Notes: generated from the letters alone by a model not told the origin. A stretch of DNA of 64,000 nucleotides from Membranipora membranacea (GCA_914767715.1 OU612065.1:32800001-32864000); one strand, 5' to 3'; shown: positions 21,831 to 36,700, numbered from the stretch's first letter. Made by a program: numbers and translations.

Positions 21831-24800
21831 AAATTGACAAAAATCGATAGGTACTGTCCTGGGGAAATTGGCCAATAATTGGGCAGAATTCCTTACTCGC
21901 TTAGAAACGCTTGAAACTCGGTTTTGACGTTCGCAATGACGTCCCAATATCTCATATGAAATATTAGCTCCCTGTGACGATGCGTATTCTATGGAGGTGT
22001 TTTGCAAGAAATCGACAAAAATCAACAGGTACGGTCCTGGGGAAATTGGCCAATAATTGGGCAGAATTCCTTACTCGCTTAGAAACGCTTGAAACTCTGT
22101 TTTGACGTTCGTGATGACGTCCCTATATCTCATATAAAATATTAGCTCCCTGTGATGATGCGTATTCTATCGAGGTGTTTTGCAAGAAATTGACAAAAAT
22201 CGATAGGTACGATCCTGGGGAAATTGGCCAATAATTGGGCAGAATTCCTTACTCGCTTAGAAACGCTTGAAACTCTGTTTTGACGTTCGTGATGACGTCC
22301 CTATATCTCATATAAAATATTAGCTCCCTGTGACGATGCGTATTCTATGGAGGTGTTTTGCAAGAAATTGACAAAAATCGATAGGTACGGTCCTGGGGAA
22401 ATTGGCCAATATTTGGGAAGAATTCCTTACTCGCTTAGAAATGCTTGAAACTCTGTTTTGACGTTCGTGATGACGTCCCTATGTCTCATATAAATTATTA
22501 GCTCCCTGTGACGATGCGTATTCTATCGAGGTGTTTTGCAAGAAATTGACAAAAATCGATGGGTACGGTCCTGGGGAAATTGGCCAATAATTGGGCAGAA
22601 TTCCTTACTCGCTTAGAAACGCTTGAAACTCTGTTTTGACGTTCGCAATGACGTCCCAATATCTCATATAAATTATTAGCTCCCTGTGACAATGCGTATT
22701 CTATCGAGGTGTTTTGCAAGAAATTAACAAAAATCGATAGGTACGGTCCTGGGGAAATTGGCCAATATTTGGGCAGAATTCCTTACTCGCTTAGAAAAGC
22801 TTGAAACTCTGTTTTGACGCTCGTGATGACGTCCCTATACCTCATATAAAATATCAGCTCCCTGTGATGATGAGTATTCTATCGAGGTGTTTTGCAAGAA
22901 ATTGACAAAAATCGATAAATACGGTCCTGGCGAAATTGGCCAATAATTGGGCAGAATTCCTTTCTCGCTTAGAAACGCTTGAAACTCTGTTTTGACGTTC
23001 GCAATGACGTCCCAATATCTCATATAAAATATTAGCTCCCTGTGATGATGAGTATTCTATCGAGGTGTTTTGCAAGAAATTGACAAAAATCGATAAATAC
23101 GGTCTTGGGGAAATTGGCCAATAATTGGGCAGAATTCCTTTCTCGCTTAGAAACGCTTGAAACTCTGTTTTGACGTTCGCAATGACGTCCCAATATCTCA
23201 TATAAAATATTAGCTCCCTGTGACGATGCGTATTCTATGGAGGTGTTTTGCAAGAAATTGACAAAAATCGATAGGTACGGTCCAGGGGAAATTGGCCAAT
23301 AATTGTGCAGAATTCCTTACTCGCTTAGAAACGCTTGAAACTCTGTTTTGAGGTTCGCAATGACGTCCCAATATCTCATATGAAATGTTATCTCCCTGTG
23401 ACGATGCGTATTCTATCGAGGTGTTTTGCAAGTAATTGACAAAAATCGATAGGTACGATCCTGGGGAAATTGGCTAATAATTGGGCAGAATTCCTTACTC
23501 GCTTAGAAACGCTTGAAACTCTGTTTTGACGTTCGTGATGACGTCCCTATATCTCATATAAAATATTAGCTCCCTGTGACGATGCGTATTCTATCGAGGT
23601 GTTTTGCAAGAAATTGACAAAAATCGATAGGTACGGTCCTGGGGAAATTGGCCAATATTTGGGCAGAATTCCTTACTCGCTTAGAAACGCTTGAAACTCT
23701 GTTTTGACGTTCGTGATGACGTCCCTATATCTCATATAAAATATTAGCTCCCTGTGATGATGCGTATTCTATCGAGGTGTTTTGCAAGAAATTGACAAAA
23801 ATCGATAGGTACGGTCCTGGGGAAATTGGCCAATAATTGGGCAGAATTCCTTTCTCGCTTAGAAACGCTTGAAACTCTGTTTTGACGTTCGCAATGACGT
23901 CCCAATATCTCATATAAAATATTAGCTCCCTGTGACGATGCGTATTCTATGGAGGTGTTTTGCAAGAAATTGACAAAAATCGATAATTACGGTCCTGGGG
24001 AAATTGGCCAATAATTGGGCAGAATTCCTTTCTCGCTTAGAAACGCTTGAAACTCTGTTTTGACGTTCGCAATGACGTCCCAATATCTCATATAAAATAT
24101 TAGCTCCCTGTGACGATGCGTATTCTATGGAGGTGTTTTGCAAGAAATTGACAAAAATCGATAGGTACGGTCCTGGGGAAATTGGCCAATAATTGGGCAG
24201 AATTCCTTACTCGCTTAGAAACGCTTGAAACTCTGTTTTGACGTTCGCAATGACGTCCCAATATCTCATATGAAATATTAGCTCCCTGTGATGATGCGTA
24301 TTCTATCGAGGTGTTTTGCAAGAAATTGACAAAAATCGATAGGTACGGTCCAGGGGAAATTGGCCAATAATTGGGCAGAATTCCTTACTCGCTTAGAAAC
24401 GCTTGAAATTCGGTTTTGACGTTCGCAATGACGTCCCAATATCTCATATGAAATATTAGCTCCCTGTGACAATGCGTATTCTATCGAGGTGTTTTGCAAG
24501 TAATTGACAAAAATCGATAGGTACGATCCTGGGGAAATTGGCTAATAATTGGGCAGAATTCCTTACTCGCTTAGAAACGCTTGAAACTCTGTTTTGACGT
24601 TTGCAATGAGGTCCCAATATCTCATATAACATATTAGCTCCCTGTGACGATGCGTATTCTATGGAGGTGTTTTGCAAGAAATTGACAAAAATCGATAGGT
24701 ACGGTCCTGGGGAAATTGGCCAATAATTGGGCAGAATTCCTTACTCGCTTAGAAACGCTTGAAACTCTGTTTTGACGTTCGCAATGACGTCTCAATATCT

Positions 24801-25148
24801 CATATAAAATATTAGCTCCCTGTGACGATGCGTATTCTATGGAGGTGTTTTGCAAGAAATTGACAAAAATCGATAGGTATGGTCCTGGGGAAATTGGCCC
24901 ATAATTGGGCAGAATTCCTTACTCGCTTAGAAAAGCTTGAAACTCTGTTTTGACGTTCGCAATGACGTACCAATATCTCATATGAAATATTAGCCCCCTG
25001 TGACGATGCGTATTCTATCGAGGTGTATTGCAAGTAATTGACAAAAATCGATAGGTATGGTCCTGGGGAAATTGGCCAATAATTTGGCAGAATTCCTTAC
25101 TCGCTTGTAAACGCTTGAAACTCTGTTTTGACGTTCGTGATGACGTCC
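21831..25148 (+). repeat. Transitional satellite with short local HORs
   Basis: About 18-19 monomers between the pentamer HOR and the right-hand array. A local five-monomer offset (890 bp) links the TTCCTTTCTCGC monomers near 22,960 and 23,850. Private changes are commoner here than in the HORs on either side, for example AATCAACAGG near 22,022, GATCGTAAA-like changes (CGATAAATAC) near 22,913, and GAAATTCGG near 24,405. No gene and no non-satellite insertion is visible. Confidence 0.8.
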
Positions 25149-27659
25149 CTATATCTCATATAAAATATTAGCTCCCTGTGATGATGCGTATTCTATCGAG
25201 GTCTTTTGCAAGAAATTGACAAAAATCGATAGGTACGGTCCTGGGGAAATTGGCCAATATTTGGGCAGAATTCCTTGCTCGCTTAGAAACGCTTGAAACT
25301 CTGTTTTGACGTTCGCAATGACGTCCCAAGATCTCATATGAAATATTAGCTCCCTGTGACGATGCATATTCTATGGAGGTGTTTTGCAAGAAATTGACAA
25401 GAATCGATAGGTACGGTCCTGGGGACATTGGCCAATAATTTGGCAGAATTCCTTACTCGCTTAGAAACGCTTGAAACTCTGTTTTGACGTTCGCAATGAG
25501 GTCCCAATATGTCATATAAAATATTAGCTCCTTGTGACGATGCGTATTCTATGGAGATGTTTTGCAAGAAATTGACAAAAATCGATAGGTACGGTCCTTG
25601 GGAACTTGCCCAATAATTGGGCAGAATTCCTTACTCGCTTAGAAACGCTTGAAACTCTGTTTTGACGTTCGCAATGACGTCCCAATATCTCATATAAAAT
25701 ATTAGCTCCCTGTGACGATGCGTATTCTATTGAGGTGTTTTGCAAGAAATTGACAAAAACTGATAGGTACGGTCCTGGGGAAATTGGCCAATAATTTGGC
25801 AGAATTCCTTACTCGCTTAGAAACGCTTGAAACTCTGTTTTGACGTTCGCAATGAGGTCCCAATATCTCATATAAAATATTAGCTCCTTGTGACGATGCG
25901 TATTCTATGGAGATGTTTTGCAAGAAATTGACAAAAATCGATAGGTACGGTCCTTGGGAAATTGGCCAATAATTGGGCAGAATTCCTTACTCGCTTAGAA
26001 ACGCTTGAAACTCTGTTTTGACGTTCGCAATGACGTCCCAATATCTCATATAAAATATTAGCTCCTTGTGACGATGCGTATTCTATGGAGGTGTTTTGCA
26101 AGAAATTGACAAAAATCGATAGGTACGGTCCTGGGGAAATTGGCCGATAATTGGGCAGAATTCCTTACTCGCTTAGAAACGCTTGAAACTATGTTTTGAC
26201 ATTCGCAATGACGTCCCAATATCTCATATGAATTATTAGCTCCCTGTGACGATGCGTATTCTATCGAGGTGTTTTGCAAGAAATTGACAAAAATCGATAA
26301 ATACGGTCCTGGGGAAATTGGCCAATATTTAGGCAGAATTCCTTACTCGCTTAGAAACGCTTGAAACTCTGTTTTGACGTTCGCAATGACGTCCCAATAT
26401 CTCATATGAAGTATTAGCTCCCTGTGACGATGCGTATTCTATCGAGGTGTTTTGCAAGAAATTGACAAAAATCGATAGGTACGGTCCTGGGGAAATTGGC
26501 CAATATTTGGGCAGAATTCCTCACTCGCTTAGAAACGCTTGAAACTCTGTTTTGACGTTCGCAATGACGTCTTAAGATCTCATATGAAATATTAGCTCCC
26601 TGTGACGATGCGTATTCTATCGAGGTGTTTTGCAAGAAATTGACAAAAATCGATAGGTACGGTCCTGGGGATATTGGCCAATAATTTGGCAGAATTCCTT
26701 ACTCGCTTAGAAACGCTTGAAACTCTGTTTTGACGTTTGCAATGAGGTCCCAATATCTCATATAACATATTAGCTCCCTGTGACGATGCGTATTCTATGG
26801 AGGTGTTTTGCAAGAAATTGACAAAAATCGATAGGTACGGTCCTGGGGAAATTGGCCAATAATTGGGCAGAATTCCTTACTCGCTTAGAAACGCTTGAAA
26901 CTCTGTTTTGACATTCGCAATGACGTCCCAATATCTCATATAAAATATTAGCTCCTTGTGACGATGCGTATTCTATGGAGGTGTTTTGCAAGAAATTGAC
27001 AAAAATCGATAGGTACGGTCCTGGGGAAATTGGCCGATAATTGGGCAGAATTCCTTACTCGCTTAGAAACGCTTGAAACTATGTTTTGACATTCGCAATG
27101 ACGTCCCAATATCTCATATGAATTACTAGCTCCCTGTGACGATGCGTATTCTATCGAGGTGTTTTGCAAGAAAATGACAAAAATCGATAGGTACGGTCCT
27201 GGGGAAATTGGCCAATATTTAGGCAGAATTCCTTACTCGCTTAGAAACGCTTGAAACTCTGTTTTGACGTTCGCAGTGACGTCCCAATATCTCATATAAA
27301 ATATTAGCTCCCTGTGACGATGCGTATTCTATGAATTTGTTTTGCAAGAAATTGACAAAAATCGATAGGTACGGTCCTGGGGAAATTGGCCAATGATTGG
27401 GCAGAATTCCTTACTCGCTTAGAAACGCTTGAAACTCTGTTTTGACGTTCGCAATGACGTCCCAATATCTCATATGAAGTATTAGCTCCCTGTGACGATG
27501 CGTATTCTATCGAGGTGTTTTGCAAGAAATTGACAAAAATCGATAGGTACGGTCCTGGGGAAATTGGCCAATATTTGGGCAGAATTCCTTACTCGCTTAG
27601 AAACGCTTGAAACTCTGTTTTGACGTTCGCAATGACGTCTTAAGATCTCATATGAAATA
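25149..27659 (+). repeat. Transitional satellite resembling the array edge
   Basis: Monomers from about 25,149 to 25,900 match the array-edge monomers at about 60,927-61,700 at an offset of 35,778 bp (201 monomers). Shared rare variants include TCTATCGAGGTCTTTTGC, TTCCTTGCTCGC, GGGGACATTGG and AAAACTGATAGG. Further right, five-monomer (26,058 to 26,948) and six-monomer (26,592 to 27,660) local periods appear. Near 27,333 the variant ATGAATTTG occurs, and it is found again only at 39,259. Confidence 0.8.
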
Positions 27660-30600
27660 TTAGCTCCCTGTGACGATGCGTATTCTATCGAGGTGTTTTG
27701 CAAGAAATTGACAAAAATCGATAGGTACGGTCCTGGGAATATTGGCCAATAATTTGGCAGAATTCCTTACTCGCTTAGAAACGCTTGAAACTCTGTTTTG
27801 ACGTTTGCAATGAGGTCCCAATATCTCATATAACATATTAGCTCCCTGTGACGATGCGTATTCTATGGAGGTGTTTTGCAAGAAATTGACAAAAATCGAT
27901 AGGTACGGTCCTGGGGAAATTGGCCAATAATTGGGCAGAATTCCTTACTCGCTTAGAAACGCTTGAAACTCTGTTTTGACGTTCGCAATGACGTCTCAAT
28001 ATCTCATATAAAATATTAGCTCCCTGTGACGATGCGTATTCTATGGAGGTGTTTTGCAAGAAATTGACAAAAATCGATAGGTACGGTCCTGGGGAAATTG
28101 GCCAATAATTGGGCAGAATTCCTTACTCGCTTAGAAACGCTTGAAACTCTGTTTTGACGTTCGCAATGACGTACCAATATCTCATATGAAATATTAGCTC
28201 CCTGTGACGATGCGTATTCTATCGAGGTGTTTTGCAAGTAATTGACAAAAATCGATAGGTACGGTCCTGGGGAAATTGGCCAATAATTTGGCAGACTTCC
28301 TTACTCGCTTGTAAACGCTTGAAACTCTGTTTTGACGTTCGTGATGACGTCCCAATATCTCATATAACATATTAGCTCCCTGTGACGATGCGTATTCTAT
28401 GGAGGTGTTTTGCAAGAAATTGACAAAAATCGATAGGTACGGTCCTGGGGAAATTGGCCAATATTTGGGCAGAATTCCTTACTCGCTTAGAAACGCTTGA
28501 AACTCTGTTTTGACGTTCGCAATGACGTCCCAAGATCTCATATGAAATATTAGCTCCCTGTGACGATGCGTATTCTATGGAGGTGTTTTGCAAGAAATTG
28601 ACAAAAATCGATAGGTACGGTCCTTGGGAAATTGGCCAATAATTGGGCAGAATTCCTTACTCGCTTAGAAACGCTTGAAACTCTGTTTTGACGTTCGCAA
28701 TGACGTCCCAATATCTCATATAAAATATTAGCTCCTTGTGACGATGCGTATTCTATGGAGGTGTTTTGCAAGAAATTGACCAAAATCGATAGGTACGGTC
28801 CTGGGGAAATTGGCCAATAATTGGGCAGAATTCCTTACTCTCTTAGAAACGCTTGAAACTCTGTTTTGACGTTCGCAATGACGTCCCAATATCTCATATG
28901 AAATATTAGCTCCCTGTGATGATGCGTATTCTATCGAGGTGTTTTGTAAGAAATTGACAAAAATCGATAGGTACGGTCCTGGGGAAATTGGCCAATAATT
29001 GGGCAGAATTCCTTACTCGCTTAGAAACGCTTGAAACTCTGTTTTGACGTTCGCAATGACGTCCTAAGATCTCATATGAAATATTAGCTCCCTGTGACGA
29101 TGCGTATTCTATCGAGGTGTTTTGCAAGAAATTGACAAAAATCGATAGGTACGGTCCTGGGGAAATTGGCCAATGATTGGGCAGAATTCCTTACTCGCTT
29201 AGACACGCTTGAAACTCTGTTTTGACGTTCGCAATGACGTCCCAAGATCTCATATGAAATATTAGCTCCCTGTGACGATGCGTATTCTATGAAGGTGTTT
29301 TGCAAGAAATTGACAAAAATCGATAGGTACGGTCCTGGGGAAATTGGCCAATGATTGGGCAGAATTCCTTACTCGCTTAGAAACGCTTGAAACTCTGTTT
29401 TGACGTTTGCAATGACGTCCCAATATCTCATATGAAGTATTAGCTCCCTGTGACGGTGCGTATTCTATGAAGGTGTTTTGCAAGAAATTGACAAAAATCG
29501 ATAGGTACGGTCCTGGGGAAATTGGCCAATATTTGGGCAGAATTCCTTACTCGCTTAGAAACGCTTGAAACTCTGTTTTGACGTTCGCAATGACGTCTTA
29601 AGATCTCATATGAAATATTAGCTCCCTGTGACGATGCGTATTCTATCGAGGTGTTTTGCAAGAAATTGACAAAAATCGATAGGTACGGTCCTGGGGATAT
29701 TGGCCAATAATTGGGCAGAATTCCTTACTCGCTTAGAAACGCTTGAAACTCTGTTTTGACGTTCGCAATGACGTCCCAATATCTCATATAAAATATTAGC
29801 TCCCTGTGACGATGCGTATTCTATCGAGGTGTTTTGCAAGAACTTGACAAAAATCGATAGGTACGGTCCTGGGGAAATTGGCCAATAATTGGGCAGAATT
29901 CCTTACTCGCTTAGAAACGCTTGAAACTCTGTTTTGACGTTCGCAATGACGTCCCAAGATCTCATATGAAATATTAGCTCCCTGTGACGATGCGTATTCT
30001 ATTGAGGTGTTTTGCAAGAAATTGACAAAAATCGATAGGTACGGTCCTGGGGAAATTGGCCAATAATTGGGCAGAATTCCTTACTCGCTTAGAAACGCTT
30101 GAAACTCTGTTTTGACGTTCGCAATGACGTCCCAAGATCTCATATGAAATATTAGCTCCCTGTGACGATGCGTATTCTATCGAGGTGTTTTGCAAGAAAT
30201 TGACAAAAACTGATAGGTACGGTCCTGGGGAAATTGGCCAATAATTTGGCAGAATTCCTTACTCGCTTAGAAACGCTTGAAACTCTGTTTTGACGTTCGC
30301 AATGAGGTCCCAATATCTCATATAAAATATTAGCTCCTTGTGACGATGCGTATTCTATGGAGATGTTTTGCAAGAAATTGACAAAAATCGATAGGTACGG
30401 TCCTGGGGAAATTGGCCAATAATTGGGCAGAATTCCTTACTCGCTTAGAAACGCTTGAAACTCTGTTTTGACGTTCGCAATGACGTCCCAATATCTCATA
30501 TAAAATATTAGCTCCTTGTGACGATGCGTATTCTATGGAGGTGTTTTGCAAGAAATTGACAAAAATTGATAGGTACGGTCCTGGGGAAATTGGCCAATAA

Positions 30601-33600
30601 TTGGGCAGAATTCCTTACTCGCTTAGAAACGCTTGAAACTATGTTTTGACATTCGCAATGACGTCCCAATATCTCATATGAATTATTAGCTCCCTGTGAC
30701 GATGCGTATTCTATCGAGGTGTTTTGCAAGAAATTGACAAAAATCGATAGGTACGGTCCTGGGGAAATTGGCCAATATTTAGGCAGAATTCCTTACTCGC
30801 TTAGAAACGCTTGAAACTCTGTTTTGACGTTCGCAGTGACGTCCCAATATCTCATATAAAATATTAGCTCCCTGTGACGATGCGTATTCTATGAAGGTGT
30901 TTTGCAAGAAATTGACAAAAATCGATAGGTACGGTCCTGGGGAAATTGGCCAATAATTGGGCAGAATTCCTTACTCGCTTAGAAACGCTTGAAACTCTGT
31001 TTTGACGTTCGCAATGACGTCCCAATATCTCATATGAAGTATTAGCTCCCTGTGACGATGCGTATTCTATCGAGGTGTTTTGCAAGAAATTGACAAAAAT
31101 CGATAGGTACGGTCCTGGGGAAATTGGCCAATAATTGGGCAGAATTCCTTACTCGCTTAGAAACGCTTGAAACTCTGTTTTGACGTTCGCAATGACGTCC
31201 CAATATCTCATATGAAGTATTAGCTCCCTGTGACGATGCGTATTCTATCGAGGTGTTTTGCAAAAATTGACAAAAATCTATAGGTACGGGTCCTGGGGAA
31301 ATTGGCCAATAATTGGGCAGAATTCCTTACTCGCTTAGAAACGCTTGAAACTCTGTTTTGACGTTCGCAATGACGTCCCAATATCTCATATAAAATATTA
31401 GCTCCCTGTGACGATGCGTATTCTATCGAGGTGTTTTGCAAGAAATTGACAAAAATCGATAGGTACGGTCCTGGGGAAATTGGCCAATAATTGGGGAGAA
31501 TTCCTTACTCGCTTAGAAACGCTTGAAACTCTGTTTTGACGTTCGCAATGACGTCCCTATATCTCATATAAAATATTAGCTCCCTGTGACGATGCGTATT
31601 CTATCGAGGTGTTTTGCAAAAATTGACAAAAATCGATAGGTACGGTCCTGGGGAAATTAGCCAATAATTGGGCAGAATTCCTTACTCGCTTAGAAACGCT
31701 TGAAACTCTGTTTTGACGTTCGCAATGACGTCCCAATATCTCATATAAAATATTAGCTCCCTGTGACGATGCGTATTCTATCGAGGTGTTTTGCAAGAAA
31801 TTGACAAAAATCGATAGGTACGGTCCTGGGGAAATTGGCCAATAATTGGGCAGAAGTCCTTACTCGCTTAGAAACGCTTGAAACTCTGTTTTGACGTTCG
31901 CAATGACGTCCCAAGATCTCATATGAAATATTAGCTCCCTGTGACGATGCGTATTCTATCGAGGTGTTTTGCAAGAAATTGACAAAAACTGATAGGTACG
32001 GTCTTTGGGGAAATTGGCCAATAATTTGGCAGAATTCCTTACTCGCTTAGAAACGCTTGAAACTCTGTTTTGACGTTCGCAATGAGGTCCCAATATCTCA
32101 TATAAAATATTAGCTCCTTGTGACGATGCGTATTCTATGGAGATGTTTTGCAAGAAATTGACAAAAATCGATAGGTACGGTCCTTGGGAAATTGGCCAAT
32201 AATTGGGCAGAATTCCTTACTCGCTTAGAAACGCTTGAAACTCTGTTTTGACGTTCGCAATGACGTCCCAATATCTCATATAAAATATTAGCTCCTTGTG
32301 ACGATGCGTATTCTATGGAGGTGTCTTGTAAGAAATTGACAAAAATCGATAGGTACGGTCCTGGGGAAATTGGCCAATAATTGGGCAGAATTCCTTACTC
32401 GCTTAGAAACGCTTGAAACTATGTTTTGACATTCGCAATGACGTCCCAATATCTCATATGAATTATTAGCTCCCTGTGACGATGCGTATTCTATCGAGGT
32501 GTTTTGCAAGAAATTGACAAAAATCGATAGGTACGGTCCTGGGGAAATTGGCCAATATTTAGGCAGAATTCCTTACTCGCTTAGAAACGCTTGAAACTCT
32601 GTTTTGACGTTCGCAGTGACGTCCCAATATCTCATATAAAATATTAGCTCCCTGTGACGATGCGTATTCTATGAAGGTGTTTTGCAAGAAATTGACAAAA
32701 ATCGATAGGTACGGTCCTGTGGAAATTGGCCAATAATTGGGCAGAATTCCTTACTCGCTTAGAAACGCTTGAAACTCTGTTTTGACGTTCGCAATGACGT
32801 CCCAATATCTCATATGAAGTATTAGCTCCCTGTGACGATGCGTATTCTATCGAGGTGTTTTGCAAGAAATTGACAAAAATCGATAGGTACGGTCCTGGGG
32901 AAATTGGCCAATATTTGGGCAGAATTCCTTACTCGCTTAGAAACGCTTGAAACTCTGTTTTGACGTTCGCAATGACGTCCCAATATCTCATATGAAGTAT
33001 TAGCTCCCTGTGACGATGCGTATTCTATCGAGGTGTTTTGCAAAAATTGACAAAAATCTATAGGTACGGGTCCTGGGGAAATTGGCCAATAATTGGGCAG
33101 AATTCCTTACTCGCTTAGAAACGCTTGAAACTCTGTTTTGACGTTCGCAATGACGTCCCAATATCTCATATAAAATATTAGCTCCCTGTGACGATGCGTA
33201 TTCTATCGAGGTGTTTTGTAAGAAATTGACAAAAATCGATAGGTACGGTCCTGGGGAAATTGGCCAATAATTGGGCAGAATTCCTTACTCGCTTAGAAAC
33301 GCTTGAAACTCTGTTTTGACGTTCGCAATGACGTCCCAAGATCTCATATGAAATATTAGCTCACTGTGACTATGCGTATTCTATCGAGGTGTTTTGCAAG
33401 AAATTGACAAAAATCTATAGGTACGGGTCCTGGGGAAATTGGCCAATAATTGGGCAGAATTCCTTACTCGCTTAGAAACGCTTGAAACTCTGTTTTGACG
33501 TTCGCAATGACGTCCCAATATCTCATATAAAATATTAGCTCCCTGTGACGATGCGTATTCTATCGAGGTGTTTTGTAAGAAATTGACAAAAATCGATAGG

Positions 33601-33712
33601 TACGGTCCTGGGGAAATTGGCCAATAATTGGGCAGAATTCCTTACTCGCTTAGAAACGCTTGAAACTCTGTTTTGACGTTCGCAATGACGTCCCAAGATC
33701 TCATATGAAATA
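27660..33712 (+). repeat. Giant HOR, copy 1 (34 monomers, 6,053 bp)
   Basis: Copies are delimited by a marker monomer with GACGTTTGCAATGAGGTCCC together with GGGGATATTGG or GGGAATATTGG. Other ordered markers are TTCGCTTGTAAACG with ATATAACATATT (28,194-28,400), GGTGTTTTGTAAG, CCAATGATTGG with TTAGACACGC, GTGACGGTGCG, GACGTCTTAAGATC, AAAACTGATAGG with GAGGTCCC, and the CTATGTTTTGACATTCG monomer. The last occurs twice, 10 monomers apart. This copy has an extra 357-bp dimer at its right end. Confidence 0.9.
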
Positions 33713-33759
33713 TTAGCTCACTGTGACTATGCGTATTCTATCGAGGTGTTTTGCAAGAA
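33046..33759 (+). repeat. Dimer duplication (2 x 357 bp) in HOR copy 1
   Basis: Two dimers, 33,046-33,402 and 33,403-33,759, each consist of a 179-bp monomer with AATCTATAGGTACGGGTCC and a 178-bp monomer ending in TCACTGTGACTATGCG. The other HOR copies have the pair once. The only clear difference between the dimers is at the left edge, GCAAAAATTG against GCAAGAAATTG, consistent with a crossover inside the flanking monomer. Confidence 0.93.
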
Positions 33760-36700
33760 ATTGACAAAAATCGATAGGTACGGTCCTGGGGATATTGGCC
33801 AATAATTTGGCAGAATTCCTTACTCGCTTAGAAACGCTTGAAACTCTGTTTTGACGTTTGCAATGAGGTCCCAATATCTCATATAACATATTAGCTCCCT
33901 GTGACGATGCGTATTCTATGGAGGTGTTTTGCAAGAAATTGACAAAAATCGATAGGTACGGTCCTGGGGAAATTGGCCAATAATTGGGCAGAATTCCTTA
34001 CTCGCTTAAAAACGCTTGAAACTCTGTTTTGACGATCGCAATGACGTCTCAATATCTCATATAAAATATTAGCTCCCTGTGACGATGCGTATTCTATGGA
34101 GGTGTTTTGCAACAAATTGACAAAAATCGATAGGTACGGTCCTGGGGAAATTGGCCAATAATTGGGCAGAATTCCTTACTCGCTTAGAAACGCTTGAAAC
34201 TCTGTTTTGACGTTCGCAATGACGTACCAATATCTCATATGAAATATTAGCTCCCTGTGACGATGCGTATTCTATCGAGGTGTTTTGCAAGTAATTGACA
34301 AAAATCGATAGGTACGGTCCTGGGGAAATTGGCCAATAATTTGGCAGAATTCCTTACTCGCTTGTAAACGCTTGAAACTCTGTTTTGACGTTCGTGATGA
34401 CGTCCCAATATCTCATATAACATATTAGCTCCCTGTGACGATGCGTATTCTATGGAGGTGTTTTGCAAGAAATTGACAAAAATCGATAGTTACGGTCCTG
34501 GGGAAATTGGCCAATATTTGGGCAGAATTCCTTACTCGCTTAGAAACGCTTGAAACTCTGTTTTGACGTTCGCAATGACGTCCCAAGATCTCATATGAAA
34601 TATTAGCTCCCTGTGACGATGCGTATTCTATGGAGGTGTTTTGCAAGAAATTGACAAAAATCGATAGGTACGGTCCTTGGGAAATTGGCCAATAATTGGG
34701 CAGAATTCCTTACTCGCTTAGAAACGCTTGAAACTCCGTTTTGACGTTCGCAATGACGTCCCAATATCTCATATAAAATACTAGCTCCTTGTGACGATGC
34801 GTATTCTATGGAGGTGTTTTGCAAGAAATTGACCAAAATCGATAGGTACGGTCCTGGGGAAATTGGCCAATAATTGGGCAGAATTCCTTACTCTCTTAGA
34901 AACGCTTGAAACTCTGTTTTGACGTTCGCAATGACGTCCCAATATCTCATATGAAATATTAGCTCCCTGTGATGATGCGTATTCTATCGAGGTGTTTTGT
35001 AAGAAATTGACAAAAATCGATAGGTACGGTCCTGGGGAAATTGGCCAATAATTGGGCAGAATTCCTTACTCGCTTAGAAACGCTTGAAACTCTGTTTTGA
35101 CGTTCGCAATGACGTCCCAAGATCTCATATGAAATATTAGCTCCCTGTGACGATGCGTATTCTATCGAGGTGTTTTGCAAGAAATTGACAAAAATCGATA
35201 GGTACGGTCCTGGGGAAATTGGCCAATGATTGGGCAGAATTCCTTACTCGCTTAGACACGCTTGAAACTCTGTTTTGACGTTCGCAATGACGTCCCAAGA
35301 TCTCATATGAAATATTAGCTCCCTGTGACGATGCGTATTCTATGAAGGTGTTTTGCAAGAAATTGACAAAAATCGATAGGTACGGTCCTGGGGAAATTGG
35401 CCAATGATTGGGCAGAATTCCTTACTCGCTTAGAAACGCTTGAAACTCTGTTTTGACGTTTGCAATGACGTCCCAATATCTCATATGAAGTATTAGCTCC
35501 CTGTGACGGTGCGTATTCTATGAAGGTGTTTTGCAAGAAATTGACAAAAATCGATAGGTACGGTCCTGGGGAAATTGGCCAATATTTGGGCAGAATTCCT
35601 TACTCGCTTAGAAACGCTTGAAACTCTGTTTTGACGTTCGCAATGACGTCTTAAGATCTCATATGAAATATTAGCTCCCTGTGACGATGCGTATTCTATC
35701 GAGGTTTTATCAAGAAATTGACAAAAATCGATAGGTACGGTCCTGGGGATATTGGCCAATAATTGGGCAGAATTCCTTACTCGCTTAGAAACGCTTGAAA
35801 CTCTGTTTTGACGTTCGCAATGACGTCCCAATATCTCATATAAAATATTAGCTCCCTGTGACGATGCGTATTCTATCGAGGTGTTTTGCAAGAAATTGAC
35901 AAAATTCGATAGGTACGGTCCTGGGGAAATTGGCCAATAATTGGGCAGAATTCCTTACTCGCTTAGAAACGCTTGAAACTCTGTTTTGACGTTCGCAATG
36001 ACGTCCCAAGATCTCATATGAAATATTAGCTCCCTGTGACGATGCGTATTCTATTGAGGTGTTTTGCAAGAAATTGACAAAAATCGATAGGTACAGTCTT
36101 GGGGAAATTGGCCAATAATTGGGCAGAATTCCTTACTCGCCTAGAAACACTTAAAACTCTGTTTTGACGTTCGCAATGACGTCCCAAGATCTCATATGAA
36201 ATATTAGCTCCCTGTGACGATGCGTATTCTATCGAGGTGTTTTGCAAGAAATTGACAAAAACTGATAGGTACGGTCCTGGGGAAATTGGCCAATAATTTG
36301 GCAGAATTCCTTACTCGCTTAGAAACGCTTGAAACTCTGTTTTGACGTTCGCAATGAGGTCCCAATATCTCATATAAAATATTAGCTCCTTGTGACGATG
36401 CGTATTCTATGGAGATGTTTTGCAAGAAATTGACAAAAATCGATAGGTACGGTCCTTGGGAAATTGGCCAATAATTGGGCAGAATTCCTTACTCGCTTAG
36501 AAACGCTTGAAACTCTGTTTTGACGTTCGCAATGACGTCCCAATATCTCATATAAAATATTAGCTCCTTGTGACGATGCGTATTCTATGGAGGTGTTTTG
36601 CAAGAAATTGACAAAAATTGATAGGTACGGTCCTGGGGAAATTGGCCAATAATTGGGCAGAATTCCTTACTCGCTTAGAAACGCTTGAAACTATGTTTTG

